Shown piece after piece: positions 1-8,018 of a stretch of DNA of 46,959 nt. This DNA is from an uncultured Caulobacterales bacterium. Its GTDB lineage: Bacteria; Pseudomonadota; Alphaproteobacteria; Caulobacterales; Caulobacteraceae. The translations under genes were made by a program, and so were the position numbers. The stretch is taken from positions 1 to 46,959 of the forward strand of contig CAIOJR010000242.1 of NCBI GenBank assembly GCA_903858685.1, given 5' to 3'. The notes beneath the pieces were generated by a model. It saw only the letters and a program-made list of their open reading frames with translations, searched no databases and was not told the DNA's origin. The first letter of the stretch is position 1, and each line of letters opens with the position of its first letter.

Positions 1-2
1 AC

Positions 3-1001
3 TTCAATGCCGGGGCGGCATGGGAGCTTGATCTGTTCGGCGGGCTGCGACGCCAGTCCCAAGCCGCAAGCGCCGAGCGCAAGGCCGCCGACGCCGGGCT
101 TTCCGGCGCGCGCCTGATGGTCAGTTGCGATCTGGCGGACGCCTATATCCAGTTTCGGGCCCTGCAACTGCGTCTGAAACTGGCTGAACGAGCCAGGGAG
201 ATCGACGGCCATTTCCTCGAACTGGTGGAACTTCGCTATCAGGCGGGACAGGCCGCCCGGCGCGAGCGGGATGCGGCTGAAGCGGCGCTGGATCAGGCCT
301 CCGCCTTGATCCCGCAGCTGAAGCTGGGGCTGGAAGGGCAACGCAACCGGATCGCGGTCCTGACCGGAACCTCGCCAGAGGCTGAACAGGGCGCGCTGGA
401 GGCGCAGGGCGCGATACCGGAGCCCCTGAGCGTCCCCGCGGGCAGCCCCGCCGACCTGTTGCGCCGCCGTCCCGACCTGATCGTGGCGGAGCGGCGCCTG
501 GCCGCGGCGGATGCTCGCATCGGAGTCGCCATCGCCGACTATTATCCCAAGATCACGCTTCAGGGCCTGACGGGTTTCGAAAGCACCTCCGCCTCCAACC
601 TCTTCACCGGCGCGGCGCAACAGACACAGGGGCTGGCGGGCGTGCGCTGGCGGCTGTTCGATTTTGGCCGGGTCGACGCCGAAGTCGCCGCCGCCCGGGG
701 CAAGAAGGCCGAGGCCCTGGCCGCCTATCGCGAGGCGGTGCTTCGCGCCGCCGAAGATGTCGAAGACGCGCTGGCCCAGGCGCAGCTCAAGGCGACCCAG
801 CACGCCGAACTGCGCAAGGCCGCCCACGCCCTGTCCGCTGCACGCCAGTCCGCTCAGGACGCCTATACGGCGGGCGCGGTCAGCCTTCTGGAAGTGGTCG
901 ATGCGGAACGACAATTGCTGCAATCCGAAGACCAGGCCGCCGAGGTGCAGGGCGAACAGACCCGCGCCACGGTGGCGCTGGTCCGCGCTCTGGGCGGCTG
1001 A
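3..1001 (+). CDS. RND efflux outer-membrane channel, NodT/TolC-like (5' truncated by window)
   Basis: The frame is open from base 3 and the family sequence is already running (AAWELDLFGGLRRQ, typical of NodT/OprM channels), so the true start lies before the window. The 332 visible residues hold the two tandem outer-membrane-efflux-protein halves: long Ala/Glu-rich helices, a central Pro-rich turn (LLRRRPDLIVAERRLAAADA) and the second-half motif GVRWRLFDFGRVDAEVAAAR. Family knowledge: these trimeric channels accept drugs or metals from an RND pump and its membrane-fusion partner and pass them across the outer membrane. The lipidation signal expected at the N-terminus is outside the window, as are presumably the pump genes. 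The protein ends VRALGG; the next gene is about 160 bases downstream. The family call is firm; the substrate cannot be seen. Confidence 0.9.
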   Translation, partial: FNAGAAWELDLFGGLRRQSQAASAERKAADAGLSGARLMVSCDLADAYIQFRALQLRLKLAERAREIDGHFLELVELRYQAGQAARRERDAAEAALDQASALIPQLKLGLEGQRNRIAVLTGTSPEAEQGALEAQGAIPEPLSVPAGSPADLLRRRPDLIVAERRLAAADARIGVAIADYYPKITLQGLTGFESTSASNLFTGAAQQTQGLAGVRWRLFDFGRVDAEVAAARGKKAEALAAYREAVLRAAEDVEDALAQAQLKATQHAELRKAAHALSAARQSAQDAYTAGAVSLLEVVDAERQLLQSEDQAAEVQGEQTRATVALVRALGG

Positions 1002-1162
1002 TTGGCCCGAAGGCTGCGGCGCCCTGCTGCAAGGCCACAACGCAGATCATGCCCCACTGAACCGGTTGACGCACGGCCCGATCAAAGGCTTGTGTCTGTG
1101 CGGGCGAAGCGCTGTTTGAAGCAGCGGCAGGGATGACGTCGCCCACAGGCGTTCACGGTTCA

Positions 1163-3505
1163 ATGATCTGCAAGCCCGTCATGTGGAAAGCCGCGCTGCT
1201 CGGCGCGCTGTCAGCGGTGGCGCTGCAAGGGACGGGCCTGGCCCAGGTGGCCGATCTCACCGCTGTTCATGTGACCGCCGCAACCCCGCTGGGCGGCGGC
1301 GCCCTCGCCGTCGGCAAACTGCCCTATACGGTTGAAACCCTGTCGTCGGACGACATAGAGCGCACGGGGCTGGCGGATGTGACCACGTCGCTGAATGCGC
1401 GTCTGGGCGCGCTCAATATCAATGACAATCTCGACGACCCCTTTCAGCCGGACATCCTGTTTCGCGGCTTCGAGGCTTCGCCCGTCCTGGGCGCGCCGCA
1501 GGGCCTGGCCGTCTATCAGAACGGCGTGCGCATCAATGAAAGCTTCGGCGACACGCTCAACTGGGACCTGATCCCGGACAACGCCGTGGCCCGTATTGAT
1601 GTGGTCGGGTCCAACCCGCTCTATGGTCTGAATGCGCTGGGCGGCGCCGTGACGATCCGGATGAAAACCGGGTTCGACGCTCAAGGCGTCAGCGCCGCCG
1701 CCGCTGTCGGCTCATTCGGACGCGAAGAGGCTGTGTTGAACCTGGGCGGCGCAACCCGGGGCCTGGGCCTCTTCCTGTCGGCGCGTCAGACCAGGTCTGA
1801 CGGCTGGCGGCGCTTTTCGCCCGATCTGGTGCGTCAGCTCTATGGGGCGGCGGACTATCGCGGATCCAGGTTGCGCCTGTCCCTGACCTATACCGGCGCC
1901 GACAACCGGCTGGAGGGCGAAGGCCCAACCCCCGTCCAGGAACTGGCGGTGTCGCGGCGGCTGACCTTCACCTCGCCACAGGTGATCAACAATCGGCTCA
2001 GCTTTTTACAGGCCAATGCGGCTGCGACCTTTGCGGCGCATCTGTCGGCCCAGGGCGGCGTCTATCTGCGTCGTCTTGATCAGTCGAGCCGCAATGGAAA
2101 TACGTCGACTTTGCAGAGCTGCGCAGACGCCGCGCTCGCCGGCCAGCTCTGTCAGGCTGATGAACAGACACCGGCCCTGATGGCCAGCGGTGCGCCTGTA
2201 CCAGACATCTCCCAAGGCGGCGCGACGCCGATCGGCCAGATTGACGACAGTTCGCAAACCGCGACAAGCGCCGGTCTTGGCGGACAGGTTCAGTCGGATG
2301 CGCCGTTTCTGGGTCGCGCCAATCTGGCGGCGGCGGGGGCGAGCCTTGACGTGTCGCGAACCAGATACGCCGCCTCCAGCATGGTGGGACTGATCACGCC
2401 CGACCTTCAGATTGAGCCCGGCGGCTACGTCCTGTCCACACCCGAAGGTGGGCGCTTCACCGCCACGCCGGTGTCGCTGGTGGCGGACAGCCGGGCGAGC
2501 GGACTGTTCGCCACCGACACGTTTGAGGCGACTCCGCGCCTCAGCCTGACGGCCGCGGGGCGTCTCAACCAGATTCACATCGGGCTGCATGACCACAGAG
2601 GCACAAGCCTGTCCGGCGCAGGCGCCTATCGCCGCTTCAACCCATCGCTTGGCGCCACATACGCCCTCGGCGAAGGCGTGAACGCCTATCTGGGCTATAG
2701 CGAAGGCAGTCGCGCGCCCACGCCAGGCGAAATCGAATGCGCCAATCCGCAGGCGCCCTGCCTGTTGCCGTCGAGCCTGTCATCGGACCCGCCGACGCTG
2801 AGGCAGGTGGTCTCCCAGACCGTCGAAGCCGGGCTGCGCGGCGCTGGGATCACGGCTGGACCCGCAAGTCTGGCCTTTCAGATCGGCCTCTATTCCACAA
2901 AGGTGCGTGACGACATCTATGCCGTCACAACCACGCTCAGCACGGGCTATTTCACCAACATCCCCGCAACACGGCGTCAGGGCCTGGACCTGTCTGCGCA
3001 TCTGGAAACCCGATCCCTGTCGGGTCAGATCAGCTATTCGCTGGTCAACGCGGTCTTTGATTGCGATTTTATTGAGCCCTCGCCCTCAAATCCTCTGGCC
3101 AACGCCAATGGCGGCGTGACGGTTCGGCGCGGCGATCAGGCGCCCGGCGTTCCGCGCCAGAGACTCAAGGCCAGCCTGCAATGGCGTCTGTCGCCGCGCG
3201 CCATGATCGGCGCCGATCTGCAATGGGTCGACCGGCAATATTATCGCGGCGATGAGGCCAATCTGCTCGCGGCCATGCCCGGTTTCGCCGTGCTGGGGCT
3301 GCATGGCGACTATCAGATCTCGAAACCCCTGAAGGTCTTTACGCGCCTGACCAATGCCACAAGCGCAAGATACTCAACCTTTGGCGTGCTGGGCGACCCG
3401 ACCGGGGTCGGCGCCCCGGGCGTGCCTGCGTCGGGCGCCAATCCGCGCTTCCAAAGTCCGGCGGCGCCCCTGTCCTTCATGATCGGCGTCAAGGGCGGCT
3501 TTTAA
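1163..3505 (+). CDS. TonB-dependent receptor
   Basis: A 780-residue outer-membrane receptor. I chose the ATG at 1163 because it places a signal peptide (MICKPVMWKAALLGALSAVA...GLAQ) at the N-terminus; an in-frame ATG at 1133 adds ten hydrophilic residues and one at 1181 would also give a signal peptide. The plug domain spans about residues 35-170, with the usual FRGF segment, the VYQNGVRINESFGDTLNWDL region and a DVVGSNPLYGLNALGGAV stretch before the barrel. The barrel is rich in alternating aromatic strands and the chain ends in Phe, the usual BAM-recognition residue. Family knowledge: such receptors import siderophores, vitamins or oligosaccharides using energy from TonB-ExbBD. No ligand-specific neighbour is visible; the next gene is another receptor 114 bases on. 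Confidence 0.88.
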   Translation: MICKPVMWKAALLGALSAVALQGTGLAQVADLTAVHVTAATPLGGGALAVGKLPYTVETLSSDDIERTGLADVTTSLNARLGALNINDNLDDPFQPDILFRGFEASPVLGAPQGLAVYQNGVRINESFGDTLNWDLIPDNAVARIDVVGSNPLYGLNALGGAVTIRMKTGFDAQGVSAAAAVGSFGREEAVLNLGGATRGLGLFLSARQTRSDGWRRFSPDLVRQLYGAADYRGSRLRLSLTYTGADNRLEGEGPTPVQELAVSRRLTFTSPQVINNRLSFLQANAAATFAAHLSAQGGVYLRRLDQSSRNGNTSTLQSCADAALAGQLCQADEQTPALMASGAPVPDISQGGATPIGQIDDSSQTATSAGLGGQVQSDAPFLGRANLAAAGASLDVSRTRYAASSMVGLITPDLQIEPGGYVLSTPEGGRFTATPVSLVADSRASGLFATDTFEATPRLSLTAAGRLNQIHIGLHDHRGTSLSGAGAYRRFNPSLGATYALGEGVNAYLGYSEGSRAPTPGEIECANPQAPCLLPSSLSSDPPTLRQVVSQTVEAGLRGAGITAGPASLAFQIGLYSTKVRDDIYAVTTTLSTGYFTNIPATRRQGLDLSAHLETRSLSGQISYSLVNAVFDCDFIEPSPSNPLANANGGVTVRRGDQAPGVPRQRLKASLQWRLSPRAMIGADLQWVDRQYYRGDEANLLAAMPGFAVLGLHGDYQISKPLKVFTRLTNATSARYSTFGVLGDPTGVGAPGVPASGANPRFQSPAAPLSFMIGVKGGF

Positions 3506-3619
3506 GGCGGGCACGCAGCGGCCTATCGTCTATTCAAGTTGCCCAAAGCCCGAATAGGCTGCAAATCGAGACGCAAATCTGCGCACCCAACGGCGCGGAC
3601 GTCCGATCAGGGGAGTCAT

Positions 3620-5917
3620 ATGTCCGCATCCGAGGCCAAGCGATTGTTGTGCGGCGCCTCCCTCGTCATCCTGTCGGGATGCGGTCTGGCGAAGCCCGTC
3701 CTGGCGACGGACCTGGGCGATCTGGAACAGGTTGTGGTGACCGCTCAGAAGACGCCGGAGCCGCTGGGCCGGACGCCGGTCTCCATTACGGTCGTGTCGG
3801 GCGACACCCTGACCGCACGCAACATCACCAACCCGGCCGAGCTTCCCCTGATCTCGCCCAGCCTGACCTTCACCAGCGCCATCAACAGTCGGGCTCAGGG
3901 ACTCAATATTCGCGGGGTCGGCACGCTGAGCTATAGCGACGGGATTGAATCCAGCGTCTCCACCGTAGTCGACGGCGTGGTGCTGGCGCGGCAGATGATG
4001 TCGCTGTTTGCGCTGGAAGACGTGCGCCAGATCGAGGTGCTGCGCGGCCCGCAGGGAACCCTGTTCGGCAAGAACGCCTCGGCGGGCGTGGTCGATATCC
4101 ACACACTGGACCCGACGCCCGATTTTCAGGTCTCGGCCAGGGCCTCCCATGGCAGCCTGAACGAGACCAAGGGATATGCCAGCCTGTCCGGCCCGGTAGC
4201 AGGCGGCTCTGTGCTGGCGCGGTTGAGCGTCTATGGCGTTCATTCGGACGGGTTCATCCACAACCTCTATGACGGTCGCGACTATAATGGTCAGAACGAG
4301 ATCGGCGGACGGCTCAAATTACAGGCCGCCCCGACCTCTGGCCTGACCCTGACCCTGAACGCGGACTACGCCCATCAGGCCAGCGCCTGCTGCGTGATGA
4401 CCGTTCGCAGCACAGCGCCCGGAACCTATTATCGCACCGCATTCTCAAGCCTGATCGGGGTCACGCCGGGGCCCGGCAATGAAACGGCGGATTTCGACCA
4501 GCCCTATCAACTCAATCAGTGGAGCGAGGGGCTGTCCCTGACGGCGGTGCAGCAATGGCCGGGCTTCAGCCTGACCTCGATCACCGCCGGACGGCGCTTT
4601 CGTGAGGTCGACAATAATGATCGCGACCTGACGCCAAAGCCGATCTTCGCGGTCAATTCCAGCAACGAACTGGAAGACCAGACTTCCGAGGAATTACGTC
4701 TGGCCTCTTCCTTTGACGGGCCGCTCAGCCTGTTGGGCGGCGTCTTTCTGTTCAACCAGAAACTGACCAGCAACACCGCCAGTTTTGGCAATTTCAGCGG
4801 GGCGCTTCCCGCGGCGGCGCTGGGCAATCTGGTCAGCCGCGGCGATTCAAGCTTCAGTCAGGCCGTGTTTGGCCAGGCCGTCTATCGCCTGACCACTCAG
4901 CTGAGCCTGACGCTTGGCGCGCGCTACACCCAAGAGCACAGCAACGCCTATCTCTACCGCAGCCTCTATCCCGGCGCGACGGGTCCAGCCCCCGCCAATA
5001 TTGGGGGGGCGCCCCTGTCTGCGCCCCATCTGAACAGCCGCGACGCCAAGCTGTCGGATCGCGCCGCGCTGGACTACCGCTTTTCGCCGCGCCTGATGGC
5101 CTATGTCGCCTGGTCGCGCGGATTCAAGGGCGCAGGGCTGAACCTGCTCAACTTTGTGACAGCCGGCCAGATCGCGTCGGGCGCCTACAGGATCGCGCCG
5201 GAAACCTCGGCCAGCTTCGAAACCGGCCTGCGCGCCTCACGGCTCGCCAACCGTCTCGACCTGAACCTGACCCTGTTCAACGAGACCTTTCACGGCTTCC
5301 AGACCACTGCCTATGACCCGGTCTCGGCGTCCAACACCCTGACCAGCGCGGGCGCACTGCGCTCTCGCGGGGTCGAGGTCGAAGGGGTCGCCTATCTGCT
5401 CAAGGGTCTGACCTTCACGGCAAATCTGGCCTATACCGACGCCGCCTTCACCAATTTCGCCAACAGCCCCTGCTATCCCAACGAACTGTCCAATCCGGGC
5501 GCGACCTGCCACCTGGTCTCAGGCGTCTATGTGCAAAGCCTGAATAGCCGTCAGCTCAACAATGCGCCCAGATGGTCCTTCAATCTGGGACCGTCCTTCA
5601 AGACAAAACTGGACGACGCGAAAAGCCTGTTTGTCGACGCCACCCTGGTCTCGGTCAGCCGCTATAATTTCAGCGCCAATCTCGACCCGAACACCGTGCA
5701 GAAGCCGTATGCAATCGTGGATCTGTCGACGGGCCTGGCCTTTTCAAAAGGGTTTCAGGTCAAGCTCTTCGCTCGCAACCTGTTCGACCGCAAATATGCC
5801 GCCGCCATCCTGCCCGACCTGCAATCGGGATCAGCCAGCGCGCCCGCCGGTTACGCCCAGATCATTCCCATGGCTGCGCGGCGACTCTTGGGGGTGGAGT
5901 TGTCTGGCCGGTTCTGA
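3620..5917 (+). CDS. TonB-dependent receptor
   Basis: A 765-residue receptor. The ATG at 3620 is preceded by GGGGAG at a good distance; a TTG at 3539 would add 27 residues that do not look like a leader. After the leader comes the TonB-box-like segment LEQVVVTAQKTPEPLGRTPV (about residues 35-54), then the plug with DGVVLARQ, IEVLRGPQGTLFGKNASAG and VVDIHTLDPTP, and a barrel ending in Phe. This is the receptor type abundant in Caulobacterales and Sphingomonadales. The leader contains VILSGC with Cys at residue 21, which resembles a lipobox. A dienelactone hydrolase starts 46 bases downstream with its own ribosome-binding site, followed by lrgA-lrgB, so uptake and hydrolysis of one substrate may be coupled (inference). 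Confidence 0.9.
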   Translation: MSASEAKRLLCGASLVILSGCGLAKPVLATDLGDLEQVVVTAQKTPEPLGRTPVSITVVSGDTLTARNITNPAELPLISPSLTFTSAINSRAQGLNIRGVGTLSYSDGIESSVSTVVDGVVLARQMMSLFALEDVRQIEVLRGPQGTLFGKNASAGVVDIHTLDPTPDFQVSARASHGSLNETKGYASLSGPVAGGSVLARLSVYGVHSDGFIHNLYDGRDYNGQNEIGGRLKLQAAPTSGLTLTLNADYAHQASACCVMTVRSTAPGTYYRTAFSSLIGVTPGPGNETADFDQPYQLNQWSEGLSLTAVQQWPGFSLTSITAGRRFREVDNNDRDLTPKPIFAVNSSNELEDQTSEELRLASSFDGPLSLLGGVFLFNQKLTSNTASFGNFSGALPAAALGNLVSRGDSSFSQAVFGQAVYRLTTQLSLTLGARYTQEHSNAYLYRSLYPGATGPAPANIGGAPLSAPHLNSRDAKLSDRAALDYRFSPRLMAYVAWSRGFKGAGLNLLNFVTAGQIASGAYRIAPETSASFETGLRASRLANRLDLNLTLFNETFHGFQTTAYDPVSASNTLTSAGALRSRGVEVEGVAYLLKGLTFTANLAYTDAAFTNFANSPCYPNELSNPGATCHLVSGVYVQSLNSRQLNNAPRWSFNLGPSFKTKLDDAKSLFVDATLVSVSRYNFSANLDPNTVQKPYAIVDLSTGLAFSKGFQVKLFARNLFDRKYAAAILPDLQSGSASAPAGYAQIIPMAARRLLGVELSGRF

Positions 5918-5963
5918 GACAAACATAGCAAGAGACGTCCGAAACAAGCCTGAGGAGGCCCGC

Positions 5964-6701
5964 GTGCCGCAAGATCAGATCACGCTCCGCACCCAGGACG
6001 GCGAGTGTCCCGTTTTTGTGGCGTCACCCGACTCAGACGGCTCCTGGCCCGGCGTGATCTTCTACATGGACGCGTTCGGCATCCGCCCGGCGATGAAGGA
6101 GATGGCGACCCGGCTGGCTGGAGAGGGTTATGTCGTGCTGTTGCCCGACCTCTATTACCGCATCGGCGCCTATGGACCTCTGTCGCCCAAGGCGCTGTTC
6201 GCAGGAGACTTTCGCGCAGCGATCGCCCCCTTGGCGGCCAGCACCGACAATCACCGGGCGGCAGAAGATACAAAGGCCTTTCTCGACTATCTGCAGGGAC
6301 GCAAGGATGTGGCGGGCGACAAGGTCGGCGTCGTCGGCTTTTGCATGGGCGGCGGCATGGCGCTGACGGCGGCGGGCTTCTATCCCGACCGGATTGGGGC
6401 GGCCGCCAGCTTCCACGGCGGACGGCTGGCGACCGACGACCCCAAGAGCCCTCACCTGCTGGTTCCCAGGATCAAGGCGCACATCTATGTCGCCGCCGCC
6501 GACAATGATCAGAGCTATCCGCCGGACATGGCTGTCCGTTTCGAGGGCGCCCTGGCCGAGGCGGGCACGCCCCATTTCTGCGAGACCTATCACGGCAAGG
6601 CCCACGGCTGGATGAAGCCTGACATGCCGGTCTTTGACGCTGAGGCCGCAGACCGGGGCTGGCGTGAACTGGTGGCGCTCTATTCACGCACCCTGGTCTG
6701 A
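5964..6701 (+). CDS. dienelactone hydrolase family protein
   Basis: A 245-residue alpha/beta hydrolase. I chose the GTG at 5964 because GAGGAGG lies just upstream; the same frame stays open back into the receptor gene, but that part is antisense-like noise. The nucleophile elbow is GFCMGGG with Cys127, the cysteine nucleophile typical of dienelactone hydrolases rather than the serine of most lipases. Candidate acid and base are Asp180 (or Asp182) in AAADNDQSY and His214 in GKAHGW. Length matches the family (about 230-250). Known members open lactone rings in chlorocatechol degradation, but many paralogues act on other esters or lactones. There is no signal peptide, so it should act in the cytoplasm. 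It sits between a TonB-dependent receptor and lrgA, in a probable operon. Confidence 0.88.
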   Translation: MPQDQITLRTQDGECPVFVASPDSDGSWPGVIFYMDAFGIRPAMKEMATRLAGEGYVVLLPDLYYRIGAYGPLSPKALFAGDFRAAIAPLAASTDNHRAAEDTKAFLDYLQGRKDVAGDKVGVVGFCMGGGMALTAAGFYPDRIGAAASFHGGRLATDDPKSPHLLVPRIKAHIYVAAADNDQSYPPDMAVRFEGALAEAGTPHFCETYHGKAHGWMKPDMPVFDAEAADRGWRELVALYSRTLV

Positions 6702-6711
6702 GGCGGTCGAG

Positions 6712-7140
6712 ATGTCACACAGGATCTGGTCCGCAACGGACATACCGACCGGGTTCGCCATACTGGTCGGCTTCAATGTTGCGGGCGACCTGATATCCTA
6801 TCTGTCGCCGGTCAAGGCGCCGGGCGCGGTGATCGGCATGGTGCTCTTGACCCTGGTGCTGGCCGTGCGACGACAGACGCAGACCAGGTTCGAGGAAGAG
6901 GCGGCGCTCCCCTCGAAACTCGACCGGGTCGCTGATGCGGTCATCGCCAATATGGGGCTGATGTTCATCCCGGCGGGCGTGGGCGTGGTGGCGCAGCTGG
7001 CGCTGGTCTCGGCCAATCTGGCGGCCCTGGTCGTGGCGGTGATCATATCGACGATCGCCGCCCTGATGGTCACAGGCTGGGTCTTCACCACGGTCGAAAA
7101 GGGACGACAGGCGCATTCCGCGACAGAGGGCGAGCGATGA
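6712..7140 (+). CDS. lrgA: LrgA/CidA-family membrane protein
   Basis: A 142-residue protein with about four hydrophobic helices, the size and pattern of LrgA/CidA. The segment SPVKAPGAVIGMVLL matches the family's conserved (P)G-x-V-x-GM-x-LL region, and the C-terminal part has the LDRVADAVIANMGLMFIPAGVG signature. The start at 6712 follows the upstream stop by only 10 bases; an in-frame ATG at 6634 lies inside the hydrolase gene and is not credible. The stop overlaps the lrgB start (ATGA at 7137-7140), so the two are translationally coupled. Family knowledge: LrgA/LrgB were first described as holin-like, and several pairs are now known as carriers of pyruvate or glycolate/glycerate-type small carboxylates. 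The substrate here is unknown. Confidence 0.85.
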   Translation: MSHRIWSATDIPTGFAILVGFNVAGDLISYLSPVKAPGAVIGMVLLTLVLAVRRQTQTRFEEEAALPSKLDRVADAVIANMGLMFIPAGVGVVAQLALVSANLAALVVAVIISTIAALMVTGWVFTTVEKGRQAHSATEGER

Positions 7141-7832
7141 ATGCAGCGTTTTCATCCGCCATGCTTTGGCCCGGCGTCACCCTGATCGCCTATCTGATCG
7201 GTCGCGAAATCCAGCGTCGTTTGCGGGGTGCGCCGCTCGCCAATCCGGTGCTGATCGCCATTGCCCTCGTCGCGGGCCTGCTGCTCGCGACCAGGACCCC
7301 CTACGCCATCTATTTTGCGGGGGCCCAGCCGATCCATCTGTTGCTGGGTCCGGCGACTGTGGCGCTCGCCGTGCCGCTGGCGCGCAATCTGCACCATATC
7401 GCCAAAAGCTTTAGCGCCCTCGCCCTGGCCCTGATCGCGGGCGGGGTGACCGCCATGGGCAGCGCCGTCCTGATCGTGTTTGCATTCGGCGCTTCGCACC
7501 AGATCGGCATGACGATTGCGCCCAAGTCCGTCACGACCCCCATCGCCATGGGTCTGGCTCAGGAGATCGGCGGACTTCCCGCCCTCACCACCGTTATGGT
7601 GATCGCCAGCGGCATTGTCGCCGCCTCGGTGGGGCCGTCCCTGTTCCGTCTCATGAAAATCAGCGACTGGCGCGCGGAAGGCCTGGCTGCGGGCGTGGCG
7701 GGGGGCGGCATAGGCTCGGCCACCATCGCCGTGCGGAACGGATTGGCCGGCGCCTTCGCCGCGGTGGGCATGGGGCTGAACGGCGTTCTGACCACCCTAT
7801 TGGCGCCGCTCGCGCCGCTGATCTGGAAATAG
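7137..7832 (+). CDS. lrgB: LrgB/CidB-family membrane protein
   Basis: A 231-residue polytopic membrane protein with about seven hydrophobic segments. Recognisable LrgB motifs are LLGPATVALAVPLARNL near residue 70, KSVTTPIAMGLAQEIGG around residues 130-146, and GGGIGSATIAVRNG around residue 190. In most relatives I recall the last motif as HGIGTA, so the residue before GIG may have changed from His to Gly here. It starts within the lrgA stop codon (ATGA), the usual arrangement for this two-component carrier. The pair follows a dienelactone hydrolase and a TonB-dependent receptor on the same strand, which suggests export or uptake of a small carboxylate linked to that hydrolase (inference). The next 186 bases are non-coding and precede a third receptor-like gene. 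Confidence 0.88.
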   Translation: MNAAFSSAMLWPGVTLIAYLIGREIQRRLRGAPLANPVLIAIALVAGLLLATRTPYAIYFAGAQPIHLLLGPATVALAVPLARNLHHIAKSFSALALALIAGGVTAMGSAVLIVFAFGASHQIGMTIAPKSVTTPIAMGLAQEIGGLPALTTVMVIASGIVAASVGPSLFRLMKISDWRAEGLAAGVAGGGIGSATIAVRNGLAGAFAAVGMGLNGVLTTLLAPLAPLIWK

Positions 7833-8018
7833 CCGAAACCAGCGCGCTTCAACACTATTTCGACCCTGCCAACCCGCCGTATTGAGACGGTTCTCGCCGC
7901 TATCCCGTAATGGTGTCGAAAATTTAACCCGAAACCGACCTCGCAAGCGCTTTTCATTCTCAAGCGTCTGGCCCACTCATCGCCGCATGAAAACTCGCAG
8001 ATCGGTTTGGAAGTGGTG

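Noticed and set aside
1002-1162. Cobalamin riboswitch before the first TonB receptor
   Set aside because: No B12-box-like sequence or matching stem arrangement is visible here or before the other two receptor genes.
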